Shown: positions 21,223-35,312 of the stretch, one piece after another
Position numbering within the stretch: the first letter of the stretch is position 1
How the letters are laid out: each line of letters starts with the position of its first letter
DNA from: Allodiplogaster sudhausi
Lineage: Eukaryota; Nematoda; Chromadorea; Rhabditida; Diplogasteridae
Reading direction: 5' to 3'
Assembly (NCBI GenBank): GCA_945643635.1
Contig: CALZFC010000006.1
Location: forward strand, 12,207,501-12,271,500
Length of the DNA stretch: 64,000 nucleotides
Translations under genes and position numbers: made by a program
The notes under the pieces: model-generated
What the model was told of the DNA's origin: nothing
What the model saw: only the letters and a program-made list of their open reading frames with translations
Database searches by the model: none

Positions 21223-23693
21223 AAGAGGGAGTAGAGAGAGAGAGAGGGAGAGAGGAGAGAGAGAGAGAGAAAGAAAGAGGGAGTAGAGAGAGAGAGAGGG
21301 AGAGAGGAGAGAGAGAGAAGAGAGAGAGAAGAGAGAAATAGGAGAGATGAGATATAGAATGGATGATGTGCGAGAAGAAGAGCAATGGAATCCTGGATCC
21401 AGGAGATAACGAGAGTGTCCACGAGCCCTTCAGTCCTCTGGTCGGCTTCTGCTTGACTCTAATATTGATTTCATACATCTAATCCAATCCAATTGGCTAA
21501 TAAAGTGAATAATTCGTCTACAGGCTGTTCAATAGTGTTCGTGTCACTTTTCTATGTTTACAGAGAGAGATGGCCATGTGAGATCAGCTTCGAATTGGAT
21601 GGATGGCCGACGCAACTGGATTTTGGTTGATTCCACCATCTCTCGAGCAGCCAGATCATCACATTTGGCCAGGTTTCTTTATGCTATCTTCACTCATCAT
21701 TCGTAATACAGTGCAAGTAGAGTTTCCTGTCTAAAACGTTCTTTCTCAAGAATGACTCTGTCTTTCTTGGCTAGTCTCTTCTTCCTTGCAATCCCAGAAT
21801 GTTCACCATTGCAAACTCCGTTGCTATCTGATCCGCCTTTAGTGTTACTTACCATTTTCCCTTGCTCTTTCTCACTTCCTTCATACTTTTCCCTTCCATA
21901 TTCCTCTTTATTCTCTCTTACCTTCATCCTCTCTGCTATTCTAATTCCACTTTTATGGCACGTCTTCACTCCAATGAGCGCGACTTTCAAATGCCTGCCT
22001 CGTAAATCCATCAGTTGAAATCTCGCGCACTGCTTGAGCTATTGTCTTCAGAGTCGACAGTCCTCACCATTTTGAGCTCTTCTTTCTCTCTCTCTCTCAA
22101 TCTCTATATTTCTCTCTATCTCTCTCTCTCTCTTTCCTTCTCTCTCTAGTTCGCTCGCTGTCTATCTCTCTGCTTCTGCCATGAAGGAGGAACGCAGGAG
22201 AAGAAGGTCAGGAGTATTCTCAATTCCTTCGTGCTTTGCTTGGTCACCTCCTTCTCTCACAATAACTACTTGTTATTATCCACGCAACTAGGCCACTCAT
22301 GAACGCCCCTCATAGCAAGAAGTCTTCTGTCCCTTTTCACTTGTTTCATTTTCCGACTTGCTCTTCATCTTACTTTCTTTCTCGGGTTTTCTCTATGCAT
22401 ATCTCTTTTAGTTCATGCTTATCGTCTCTCTCTCTCTATCTCTCTCTCCTCTCCTTCACTCTCTCTCTCTTCTCCTTCACTCTCTCTCTCTCTCTCTTTA
22501 TCTATCTTTACCACTCGATGAATTATGGCACTATTCCAGTCGAACAAATATCTCTCATCCCTAGGTCCCGTGAGAATAAATAGACAAAATTAAATTCTTT
22601 AACTTTATCATGGTTATCTATTGACTCCCTTTGATGCAAAATAGAGAAATATTATAAAACACACTTGAATGTTACAGTTGCCTCAAGAAAGAGTTCCTAC
22701 TCTCTTTCTCACTCAGTCAATCTCTTTCACTTTCTCAATCTCTCTCTCACTCTCTCTCTCTCTCTCTCTCTCTGTACTCCTCACCCTTCGGCTGACTCTT
22801 CAGCACTATGCAAATGGTCATCCCTTTCCTTGCAACTTAGACGGGAGCCTGCAGAGACAGGTATACTTGGGCAACTGAGATGAGCTTTCTCTACTTCTCG
22901 TCTCTTCTATGCCTCTTTCTTTCTCCTTCTCTCCTTCTCTCCTTCTCTCCTTCCCCTTGCACTCTCCTCCTCTCCATGCCCCTTCAGGACAGGCATGTCC
23001 AATTCTAACAGCAGTCAGTTGTGGTACCTGCTTTGGAGAGTACCCCTTTTCTCTGTCACTCTCGTTCTCTCCTCTTTTCCACCCTCTCCCCTTTCTCTTT
23101 TAGTCTCCCTCTCTTCAGTTCCCTCTCTTTCCCACCTCTCGCTCCTTTATCCATCACCAATTTTCCATGTCTGATGCCTCGGGCTCTCTACCAGTTTGAT
23201 TTTGTTCTGTGGTGCTTATTGTTGCGAGATAATGTCAAGAAGGGGGGGGGGGATTTCCTTCTTAGCCCCTTTTCAGCCCTTCTACCTCTTTCTTATTTTC
23301 TCAACAATTGCTCAACTTCCCTGCCTTTTCATACTTCACTGACCTGTCTATTTATGCTCTTCTCCTCAGACGCGGGGGCGACGTCTACGCCACTCCTTCC
23401 TTGGCAGATTCTGGCCTTTCTCGTCATTCTTCCTACCAAGCTTCACGAACCCCTTCACAAGCCGGTTCCATTGAATTTAAATTTTTTCTTCTTTTTTTTT
23501 TGCTCTTACGAAATTGAATATTCCTTAGTAAATATTATTGAAGGAGAGAAAGAAATATGAAATGTTGCATGTTTCAGAGGCAAAACTTCATTCCTTGAAT
23601 CGTCTTAACGACCGGATTCGTAAGAAGATTTCCGGAAATTACATTGTCCGTTCCCTTTTTTTAACAGGGTTTTGCTTTGATAGTTTGGCGTAG
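20431..23693 (+). CDS. uncharacterised Ser/Arg-containing protein
   Basis: Inferred exons: 20431-20578, 21564-21672, 22150-22206, 22292-22328, 22804-22860, 22993-23039, 23370-23464 and 23578-23693. Lengths add up to 221 codons plus stop with matching phases. Stretches that look genuinely coding are PCYLQFKNNSTLSQQFSF, RDGHVRSASNWMDGRRNWIL, HYANGHPFPCNLDGSLQRQ, ACPILTAVSCGTCFG, SRHSSYQASRTPSQA and KLHSLNRLNDRIRKKISG. A cluster of Cys/His residues spans two neighbouring exons (PCNLDGS..., SCGTC) and could bind metal. I recognise no family. A 15-nt exon near 22679 (LPQER) is possible. CT tracts fill most introns. It starts 177 bp from gamma-tubulin in the opposite direction. Confidence 0.5.
21177..21345. 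repeat. (GA)n tract with an internal ~60-bp duplication
   Basis: Pure GA followed by two near-identical copies of a GAGAAAGAAAGAGGGAGTAG block about 60 bp apart. It sits in the first intron of the neighbouring plus-strand gene. Confidence 0.9.
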
Positions 23694-23964
23694 AAATATC
23701 TGTAGTCTGTTATGGTGATTGCATTCGTTGTCTTCTCTGTTTGGCTTTCGTTCTCTTCTTCTCTCCCCTCTTTCTTCCTTTGTTAAGAATGGTCTCTTCT
23801 TTCCCTGTCATTCCTTCCTCTTTTCTGCCATTCTGCCACCTTCCCGGTTCAATTCCCCTCCATTCATTAAGACCAATTCGTCTTCCTTTGAAGGCCTACT
23901 GGCTATCAGATTCCTTTTCTCACTCTCCCATTCCTTTCACAGCGATACGCCTGCCACGTTTTCA

Positions 23965-23990
23965 TTCGGTCTCCCTCTCCCTCTCTTTCC

Positions 23991-24021
<31 letters not shown>

Positions 24022-24054
24022 CTCATCTCGCTCTCTCTCTCTCTCGCTCTCTCG

Positions 24055-24104
<50 letters not shown>

Positions 24105-24215
24105 CATCTCGCTTTCTCTTTCTCTATCTATTCCTCTCTCTCTCTTTTCCTCTCTCCCTTTCTCTCCCTCTCTTCCTCTCGCGCACTCTCTCTCTCTTTC
24201 TCTCTCTCTTTCTCG
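23965..24215. repeat. long (CT)n domain
   Basis: About 250 bp of CT repeats broken by TTT, GCT and CCC interruptions. Confidence 0.95.
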
Positions 24216-24511
24216 TTTGATCTTTGCCTCTCCATCTGTTTTCCAATTTCTTACTCTCCTTGCCCTGGTTATTCGTTTCTTGTTCTCACTTTCCTCGCGT
24301 TTCTCTTTTTCTTTACTTGCTTTTTTCTACTTTGCTTACCTAGCCCATTTCTTTGTCTCCCTCACGCTGTTCTGCTTTTGAAGTGAAAGGGAAGTCGTTA
24401 CCGCGAATAGCTTGAACATGTTTACCGAAGCAGCGGAGAGCCCTATCGTTTTGATTCCATTACAAAAGCATGGATAGAATCTGGCGGACAGCCTCAATGG
24501 ATTATGCTCGA

Positions 24512-24559
24512 GATGAGAGAGAGAGAGAGCGAGAGAAAGAGAGAGAGAGCGAGAGAGAA

Positions 24560-24610
<51 letters not shown>

Positions 24611-24640
24611 AAAGAGAGAAAGAAAGATAGAAAGAGAATA
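24512..24640. repeat. long (GA)n domain
   Basis: About 130 bp of GA repeats, roughly complementary to the CT domain 300 bp upstream. Confidence 0.95.
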
Positions 24641-25163
24641 AGATAGAGCGAGAACGGGGAGATCGGAAGAGAAAAGTAGAAACTATCAGAATGAAAACCA
24701 TATAGCCAATGCATAACAAAGAGCAGCATTCAGCTGAGCTGCAGCCAATTCCCCGCTTCTCTGTTAATTTTGCAGATTGAGATATGCAGGATATGCGAAT
24801 TGAGAATGAGAGATAAAAAATGTTGGGAGACGGGGCAGACGAGAAAGAGAGAGGAAGAGCGGAAAGAAATAGGAGAAATGTATGGAGGAATGATTACTGG
24901 CCGCAGATACATGAAACGGTCGACGCGACATCATCAATTGGAGGACTAGTATCTGTATAGAGGAGAAGGCAGCCTATAGAGGGGGAGCGGGTGAGAGAGA
25001 GAGAGAGTGAGAGAGAGAGTGAGAGAGAGAGAGAAAGAGAGAGAGAGAGTGAGAGAGAGGGAGAGAAAGAGAGAGAGAGAGCTCCTGATCCATCTCTTGC
25101 TCCTCTTTCGCTAGCTTCGTTCCGCTATCTGCATGGCTCGTCGTGTGAGTCCTGGAGTGAGAG

Positions 25164-27641
25164 ATGCTAAAGTGGCTTTTGCCCTCTCCCGCTCCCACAA
25201 CTCTCCCCTCTCCCTCTACCATTTCCACCACTCTTGCTTCTCCATCCACCATTGCCACCACAGCTGATGACCTTCTTATCTTTGAGGAGGATGTCGCTAA
25301 CTTTGCCTTCAAGGTCGTGCAGACATTCATATATTTATGAAATACACTGTAGAATCTTGCACGAAGTTTGGACGCAAACATTATACAGTGATATAATGAA
25401 CATTTTTATCGCCTTGGTACGATTTAGTCTTTAGAAGACCGAATTTCTTTGTTTAGAACGAAGCTGGTGGAGTTGATCGAGGAATTAGTGAAGGCGAGGG
25501 CGACCTTGGCAGAAGGAGGCCACCCTTGCATTCAAACGGAGAACGACCGAGGTTTGTCTTCTACAATCTCTCTCAATGATATAAATGAATTTTCTCATCC
25601 TCACTTTCCCTCTCTCCTCCTCTCTATCTCTCTCTCCTTCCTTATCTCTCTTCTCTCTTCCTCTCTCTCTCTCTATCTTTCTCTCTCTCGCTCTCTGTCT
25701 CTATCTATCTTTCTCTCTCTCTCTATCTTTCTTTCGCTCCCTCTCTCAAGTTAAAATTTTTTCAAGTATCTGTTTAAGAAGAGAAGAAGGCGAACGTATT
25801 GTGGATGAGTCGTTCCGTTTCATCCAAGATCATGATGTAGAGAACCTCTGTGAGTCTGTTGATCCCTCTTCTTCTCCTCGCCATCTCTTCCTTCTCAGAT
25901 TCTCCAGGAGGAAGGAGTCGGGTGGAGGCCGGCGAGGGTCGGCCTCTTCAGCGAATTCTGCAACATCGCGATTCTCGTGGAGAGATCGACGCTGTCTACG
26001 AGAGAAAGACTCCTCCACATGGTTTCCACATTCTTACTTTATTTATTAAGGCACTTTTTATCATCTGGTTTATCATTGCATTCGCAGACATTTTTGGCAT
26101 ATTTGCGCCGAGATTTAGAAGATGCCACGGGCGCATCAAGTTCACGGACCCTTGGAGTCCCTGTCGGGCCCTCAACAGAGCCTCCTGAACAACTTTCTGC
26201 ATTGCACTCCCCTCGAAAGAATCGCCGTCATAGACATAGCCACTCTGCTGATTCGCCAACCCCGCAAATAAGGTTATCACTGCTTATTCAGTCTGTATTT
26301 CATACATTTGTTATGTACATAGTCTATCAACTCCTAATGAGATGAGTAAAATGTAAGAAGTGATGAGATTGTGTTGAGAGAGTGGGAACCGTCTGCCCCG
26401 GGTGCCTCCACGCAGGTCCCAGTGCTCCTCAGTGGCCAATCGTACGTTCAGTGAGTTGTAGCTTCTGTTTTCGTGTTCTTCTCTCTTTGCTTAGTGTCTT
26501 TCTATTAGATCTTCTCGTGGCAACTTTGACCGGCCACAAACTCTTCTTCGCCGTCCTGAGCATTACTACAAAACGTGCGATTTCTGCCTTTCTTCAACCC
26601 TTCGCCATAACGAGAGTTGCCCGGTAATTTTCTGAAGAACATCGAGTTGTATGATTGAAATACAAATTTGAAGGTATGCGGCCGGGCAGGTGGAATGGCT
26701 CCGAGAAGCCGTGGCTTCAAGTACTACGCCCCTCCTCTCCAGCTTGGTGATGCCATGAGTTCTCCTCTCAGGACTTCTCTTCCACGGTCACTCCAAGCTT
26801 CACTCAAACATTCTTCTACAGTATTTCTACTCAGATACACTCGTTCCTCAACTGCTCCAACTTTTGTCGCCTCCGGCACAGGCGGGGCAGATTATGTGGG
26901 CGCAGAAAAGTCAAATCGACTGCCCTTTCCTGTCACAGCCGCGGGCACTCTTCGGAGGACACAACGGGTGCCGGCTGTGCAGAATGGTGCTGATTAGCAT
27001 GAGTGTAGTGACAAAGAGTAATTCACTGCCCGTGTTAAGGGGAGATTTTAAATGCGCGGGCCCTCCGGCAGGATCATTTTCCTCTCTGGACGAGTCGCCC
27101 TCCTCCCTATCAGCTTTCGCCATCTTCGAGACGGCGTATGGTGGTCCCGCCTTTTATATGGCACTATTTACATTTATAATAATTTATTACTTAAAAAAAT
27201 AGAGCCAAGCTGAATTGGTGCTTTCTGTGCAGACGAAGTGCATTTGAACTACGCGTCTCCCGAATGGCGACGGCAGTACGGCGGCCGTGTCTTCCCTGCT
27301 TGGAGCTATGACATGGCCAATTCCCGCGCCTACTTTGCTTCTCATCAACTTTCCCCTAGGAAGGCATACTACAAATATGGACACTCAGGTCGTGCATTCG
27401 CTTTCCTTTACTTAAAAAAACATTGTAAACTACCTATGTACATACATATGTATGTGCGCACATAAGTAACTCTATTTTGTATTGAAAGAACACTATTGAG
27501 TGAATAATTGAAGAAAGAAGAATGCCAGTTGGTCGTGGCCGCCACCACACGCAGAGGAAGGCACTGGCACTCGCTCTCGCCCTCCTCGCTCTCGCTCTCG
27601 TTGTCGCTGCTGGAGTTGTCCTCGCCGCTATTCACTACTGA
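25164..27641 (+). CDS. uncharacterised protein with C-terminal membrane anchor and Cys-rich middle
   Basis: Twelve exons: 25164-25313, 25464-25551, 25784-25836, 25899-26021, 26088-26272, 26379-26450, 26509-26623, 26674-26746, 26835-26986, 27072-27135, 27233-27388 and 27514-27641. They are perfectly phased and give 452 residues. A helical N-terminal half (FKLVELIEELVKARATL, ESFRFIQDHDILQEEG, LLHMTFLAYLRRDLEDATG) is followed by a His/Arg/Ser-rich segment, then Cys pairs that may bind zinc (YYKTCDFCLSS, ESCPVCGRAGG, NGCRLCRM). A Tyr-rich stretch (WRRQYGGRVFPAWSYDMANS) leads to a terminal helix (ALALALALLALALVVAAGVV) ending AAIHY. The topology suggests a tail-anchored protein with its bulk in the cytosol. 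No signal peptide is evident. No family was recognised. The Cys pairs resemble a RING or zinc ribbon only loosely. The first exon may not be the true start. Confidence 0.7.
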
Positions 27642-27684
27642 TCATCTCTCTGTCTCCCTCACTCTCTCTCTCTCTCCCTCACTT

Positions 27685-27717
<33 letters not shown>

Positions 27718-28150
27718 GTTTCATTCTCTCTCACTCTATCTCTATCACCCTCCTTTCCTCTCTCCCTTTTAATTAGTTTCATTTGCATCCTCTTATGTTT
27801 GAAGCGACCGAGACAGCCATTCATTGCATGGTAGCATTTCTGCGTTCATTCTGCTTGCCTCTTCTCTTCATCTGCTTACCGTTCGTGATATTTCCATCCT
27901 GCCTTTCTCATTATGATAGAAGTTAAAAAAGATGACGCAGAATATTTATTCATTAAAAAAATAAACTACATGACTTTGTTTGTTCTGACTTAGGTTGCAT
28001 TTCCCAGTTCTTCATATGATGTCAATGTGATCATTCTGCCCGGACTCATAATACTCATTTGCTCAATTCTCGCACAATCTCAGTCTTTGTATAAAAAAGA
28101 TTTATATACATTATCAACTGCTTGTTATGAGAATAATGAACTGTACTTCA

Positions 28151-28455
28151 CTAGTACTTAACGGCCCTTCTACTCGTGTCCACTGACTTGCTCCGGGATA
28201 AGCCGAATTGGCTCAATTTCTCCAGATTTAAAGGCTTTCTCCTGAGAAATTGAGTGAACTAATACAATTAAAATAGTTAATGAAAAGAAATGAGGAAAGC
28301 AAATTAACCCTTTGAAGGTGTTTTTGTTTGAGACTTTCTTCTCCTGTCTTTGGAGATATCGATCTCTCTGAGCACTTCTCTCACGAACTTTGTCGGTGTT
28401 GCTGCTGAAATTTCCAGCGGCACTACGCAGGTGGAAGAGAAAAGAATTAAGGATC

Positions 28456-28495
<40 letters not shown>

Positions 28496-28590
28496 AAGAG
28501 AGAGAGAGAAAAAAAGAGAGAGAGAAAAAGAGAGAGAGAGAGAAAGAGAGAGAGAAGAGAGAGAGAGCGCGAGAAAGTGAAAGAGAGAGC

Positions 28591-28648
<58 letters not shown>

Positions 28649-28668
28649 GAGAGTAAGAGAGAGAGAGC

Positions 28669-28699
<31 letters not shown>

Positions 28700-29204
28700 G
28701 TAGTGAAAGCTTGCCTGGTGTCGATAGAATTGTCAGGTAAGAAGTACCACTGGTCACGAAAGGTCTGCCCCACGGGCACGAGGACATATGCACCCCGGGA
28801 CATGAGATCTTGCACTTGGCTCATCTTCTTGCCGTCCATGTTGCAGAGTCTGAGAAGAGAATGAGAATGGAGGGGGGGGGGGGAGGGGGAGACTGACTTG
28901 CCCGGGTTCACCTTGAACTGCCTCGCGATCAGCTCCAGTACATATGGCATGCCCTTTTCCAGTTGCTTCCTTTGAAATGTCACGTGCTGGCTGCTCATTC
29001 CTTGGCCGTTCAGGAACACACTTCAAATACTCATATTCTCTAGCTCGCTCTCTCCCTCTCTGTTTCTCTCTTCCCTCTCTCCGCTCTATTCTCTCTCTAT
29101 CTCTCTCCGTCTCTCACTGACTATATGATGTAAGCGTCGGGATGAGTCTGATCTCTTCTGTTGTAGATGACTCCACTCTGAGACCTCCTCCATGACGACA
29201 TCAT
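28151..29204 (-). CDS. second doublecortin-domain reading frame
   Basis: Five phased exons: 29122-29204, 28898-29020, 28715-28849, 28309-28422 and 28151-28241, giving 181 residues. It opens MMSSWRRSQSGVIYNRRDQ and then shows a doublecortin fold: YIIYVFLNGQGMSSQHVTF, ELIARQFKVNPGK, LCNMDGKKMSQVQDLMSRGA, YVLVPVGQTFRDQWYF. The tail is basic and Ser-rich. Doublecortin domains bind and stabilise microtubules. The intron after 28715 has a GC donor (CAG|GCAAGC) and contains 240 bp of GA repeat. The start ATG overlaps the stop codon of the frame upstream (ATGA), so this may be the second half of a single two-domain doublecortin gene. Confidence 0.75.
28458..28698. repeat. 240-bp (GA)n array
   Basis: GA repeats with AAAA and GCGA interruptions, inside a doublecortin intron. 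On the coding strand this is a CT tract just upstream of the 3' splice site. Confidence 0.95.
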
Positions 29205-30683
29205 TCTGTAGAATGATGCAGAATAGTATAGTATTCGTAGTCTGAACCAGAAAGTCTGAACTGCTTGTGCTTGGCGAGAGCGTGTTGGTCTCTGAGAAGA
29301 GCATCGGGATGATCAAAGTCGGAGATGAGATTGTCATCTCCGAGGGAGCGTCTCCGTGGGGGAGTCGCCAGCCGAGTCGCTTCGTTTCCTGGCTCGGTCT
29401 CTGGTTTTCCCTTTCCAGAGACATTCTTTCTCATTCGTTTGCGAGGTATTTCCCGAGAACCAATGAACCACTTCGCTCGTTCAACTTACTTTCAAGGTTT
29501 TGGTCAAAATTGCATTGTTTCTTTGTAGGTCTTTTAATTTCAATACTTTTAAAAGGGGAAATGTTTGTTCCATCGCGACCTCCATAAGTGTGTCTGGAGG
29601 CGATATCTCCTCTGCTTCCTGGCGGTTTGTTCTTCTTCTTCTTAGTCGATTGGCTCCGCGACTTTCTCTTACTAGCGGCTGGAAAGAGAGGATTCTTAGT
29701 CTGTAGCCTGCCCTGTCTCATTCTTACTCTTCGCTGCTGTCCTGGGTGGTTCTTCCTTCCCATAATCATAGTATCTGTAGGTCGATGAAGGCCGTGCTTC
29801 AGTTGCAGATGGATGCCGATAGTATGAAGAGCGATTGTCGACGGAGACAGGTCGTGGTGGGTTACCGTATCCCTCTGAGTAGAACGAGTCCCGGCGGGCA
29901 CGGGCCGTCGGGCGGGGCGAGTAGTTGTCTTGGTCGTAGTCATAGTCGATGAGCTCTTCGGTGGCAGCAGACATCCACGAGGATCTCCTCTGGTCTCGGA
30001 TTCGTTCCGGAGAGTAAGCTCGGGTTGGAACGCGGTACGTGGAGGGGCCAGAAGTGAAGGGCTCATCCTCATATCTACATTATTATCAATTTGTGGAGGG
30101 GATTGGAATAGAATGGAACCTTTCAAATGGCTCGTCGCCTGCAATAATGTAAGTCCCTCCGTCGCGTATTTCGTCTTCATCTCGAATTCGATTGCCGTGT
30201 CTAAAGGGTGGCTCTTGAATGATTTGCAAGAGAGCGAAGAGAAACTGACACGTCATAGATGTTGTGAGCCTCGGGCAATCCGACGTATTTCGATGTTTCC
30301 TGTAGAAGATTCTTCATTGTCGGATACGCCCACTTCCTCCAGATGAACAATTTGCCTCTCAAAAACGTCACTTGAGGGAAAGGAATTTACTAGACTAAAT
30401 TAGACTAAACTAGGCTAGACTGCCTTCAGACCTTTTCTTATAGCTGTCGCCGTTCTTCTTGAGATAAAGTCGTCGAATCTCGGGCTTCCCCGTTCGGTTC
30501 TCGATTCTGTCGCTCTCCAATCTTTCAATCTCTCCATAACGTCGTTTGTTGATCTCCACGAAGGAGATTTCATTGTACGGATCATACACGGAGGGAGCTG
30601 CTCAAATCGGTCACTTTTGAGATAAACTCTCTCTAGAAAGGAATCAACATATCTTTCTAAGATCACTTACAAACAAATGACAT
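29201..30683 (-). CDS. doublecortin-domain protein (first domain and linker)
   Basis: Seven phased exons: 30671-30683, 30432-30600, 30250-30357, 30120-30200, 29728-30074, 29461-29678 and 29201-29425, giving 386 residues. A 4-codon first exon (MSFV) is supported by phase. The doublecortin domain reads IRRLYLKKNGDSYKKRGKLF, TMKNLLQETSKYVGLPEAHN, RHGNRIRDEDEIRDGGTYII, AGDEPFER. A long disordered Tyr/Arg/Ser linker and Lys-rich stretch follow (ASKRKSRSQSTKKKKNK). The frame ends SGSDYEYYTILHHSTE at TGA 29201-29203, which overlaps the ATG of the second doublecortin frame. It presumably binds microtubules. Two-domain doublecortin proteins are common, so one bicistronic or frameshifted gene is likely. 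One intron is 35 nt (29426-29460). Confidence 0.78.
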
Positions 30684-30964
30684 CGCCTTAATTGAATAAT
30701 GAAGACGTTGATTGTGAGAGCGAAGGAAGCGTCCGGTGGAGTGATGAGAAGGCTTCTTCACTTACCGCCTAAAACACTCAATGCGCCCTCTGTTGCCAAA
30801 GGAAACAGGGGCCACGATGCTTCTTTCTTTCACAACTCTCAATATCTTCGCTTCTTCTATCTCCCTCTCTCTCTCCCTATCTCTCTCTCTCTCTCTCTTT
30901 CTCACGCTCGCTCTTTAATTTTTTCCTCCCTTACCTCTCTCTCTTTTTCGCTCTCTGTTACAGT

Positions 30965-31013
<49 letters not shown>

Positions 31014-31310
31014 ACCATCCTCCTCTGGCTTCAATTCTAACCTCTGTTCTATATCTGCTCCCTTTCACTCTCTCAATTCAACCCGTAATTCTCCTTCTCC
31101 TTGCCGATTCTTCTCGGATCTAGCCTCGATCTCTGGGTGTTTCCCCTAATCTGCTCTCCCATCATTGAGCAAAGAAGTGAAACAGCGTACCAGATGCTGT
31201 AGAGTGCAGCAGATTCAACTGTCATTAGCACATCTGCCTCTATTTAAAGAATAACACATTTTTTGCCCTTTTGTTAACTACACAGTGCACTCTTTTCTTA
31301 ATCGAGAAAG

Positions 31311-31362
<52 letters not shown>

Positions 31363-33386
31363 AGAGGAGTGGGAGGAGAGATACTTAGAGAGAATGTGAG
31401 AGAGAGAGAATATGATAGAGACAGAGAGATAGAGAGATAGAGAGAGAGGGAGAGAAAGAAAAAGAGAAAGAGAGACAGGAGTGCACCCTCGAGCGTTGAT
31501 GTCAGCTGAGTCTCTGCGTTGCATTGATTGTCAGGGCAGCCCTCCCCAGCAATGCCCTTCTCTCCACTGTTTCAGTGCCCTTTTCAATGTACCGAGTGCC
31601 CACTCTTCATTATAATTTATATTTTTTTTTTAATGAAAAACTAATTGTTAAAAAAAAGTGGCAGTCTTCGTGAATGCTCCTTAAATGCTGTTTGATTTGT
31701 AGTGTGTGCTTGTGTGTGTTCTGAGATGATCTGTCTTCGCTAGTGCATTTCTAAAGGAAGCAGGCACGTTGCCAATTCTACTCACCTCGCAGCGGTGGAA
31801 TTCTCTTTCTTGTTTTGATACGGCGTAATTTTCTTATCGCTGCGCGAAGAACACTGTTTGTTAGCGGAGTCTTTCTAGCATAATGGATGAATCTATAAAC
31901 ACTTTGAAAGAAAAAATTTTATAGTAATTTTTTTCTTGCTTTTTGCAGCGGTTGTGTTGAAACAAAGCGCGCAAGCTGTCTCTCTTAACACCATGAGTGT
32001 TTCACTTTTTGTATGTCTGGTCTCTCGGTTTTTTTCGGGCGGAGGTTGTGCGAATTAATTCTTGTGCGGCGCTCTCTCAAACCTTGTTTTGCCTGTTGCT
32101 GCTTGGAGTTGAGAAAGGGTGATGAGAGTGGTGACCATGTGGTTTAGCACTGAGGGAGAGCGGGATGGTTGTATACTGCCCTGGTTCTGTACGTTTCTTC
32201 TTGCGTGGCAACTTTCCTTCCCTCACATCAGCCATTTCTTTCTTTTCTCTTCCCGCGATTACTCACCTCGCGTTGTCTCTCCCTCTTGTTGTATCTCTTT
32301 GTTTCTGACCAATCTCTGCGTCTCTCGCCTCTTGGCTACAAGGGAGGCCTTGAGTGTGGAGAGGTCAGACGCTTTGAACCTCTCTCTTTGTGCTTCCTCT
32401 GATTCCTGCCTTCTCAGAGCCTGCGTCGCTTGTTCCGGATGAGCAGCCATGAAGCGGCGGGCTGTTCAAGCTGGCGAGGTTATCATTCTCTTTTTCTCTT
32501 TTCCACTCTGATTTCCCCACCCAATTCATTTTCTGTTGCGTGATGGAATCACCGTTTTGGTTAGCGCAACCTCCTTTCTAGAAGGAATAACTGATGTACT
32601 GAATACGTGCAATGGTGGAGGATACATGAAATTCGTACAGTGGCGTAGAGAGCGGTTTATATATAAGGCCGTTCTTGGCAAAGAGACTGGTAGTTCGTTT
32701 GAATTGCAGTCGAACTTTTATGTTATGAATCCATCACTTTTTCTTTAACATTTGTCCTGATCATGATTGAGGTTTTAGTCAGTGTCGGCCGTATTTGCCA
32801 ACTTGTAGAGTTTTTGTGCTAGAAAGTGAATAGCGAAGGAAAAGAAGAGGACTTAAAGAAGGAGGGAGGAGGAAAGACTATATTCAGAGTAGGTGAGAAG
32901 GGAAAACAGATAGCGAGTGAGAAGAAAGAAGAGAAAATGTTTACGCAGCCTCTGAAAAAGTCTGCCCTGTTTTCCTATGTCATCTCGGACATTTTCTCTC
33001 ACTCTTTTGCGCTTTATTTCTCTTGTTTTAAATTGATTTCCATGACAAATTTCGTTCGTTTCTCCCCACTTACTACTCCTATTTTTCCAAGACGCAAGTA
33101 ACCACACTTTTATATTGCTCATTATGGTTTGTATGCTTGTTCCGGTATGTGAAAGTCCCTTCCTTTTCTTGGTTCCAATGGAAAATTACAAGAATGTTCG
33201 CCGAATCAAATAGAGAGTGGAGGCGACTTTCTAAATGTTAACAGGATTGATCCACAATCATTTCCTGTTTATCACTTCTTGCAGCTGCTTTTCCTTTCTT
33301 CATTCTGACTTTCTAATTTGCAGGAATACGACTCTTCTGGGGACTCTGCTCCAGTTCCCTTCACGCCTGCTTCTCCTCCCTTCCCA
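30684..33386. other. intergenic region without a confident gene
   Basis: CT repeats (30860-31012), a GA array (31313-31360), poly-A/T runs near 31620-31660 and 31905-31940, and several non-homologous open frames near 32119-32450. I see no exon chain or family match. It would contain the promoters of the divergent doublecortin and cysteine-synthase genes. Confidence 0.65.

Positions 33387-35312
<1,926 letters not shown>

Larger units (their letters stand above)
23694..25163. other. low-complexity intergenic region
   Basis: A plus-strand CT domain (about 23960-24215) is followed by a GA domain (about 24512-24640), and a second GA block lies at 24990-25082. The CT and GA blocks are near-complementary arms and could pair. 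No gene is supported. Confidence 0.7.

Noticed and set aside
28350..28800. Long Arg-Glu or Leu-Ser open frames across GA/CT tracts (also at 23719-24381, 51904-52677, 7447-8131, 60279-60819)
   Set aside because: Dinucleotide repeats have no stop codon in any frame. The frames exist on both strands and have no family similarity.
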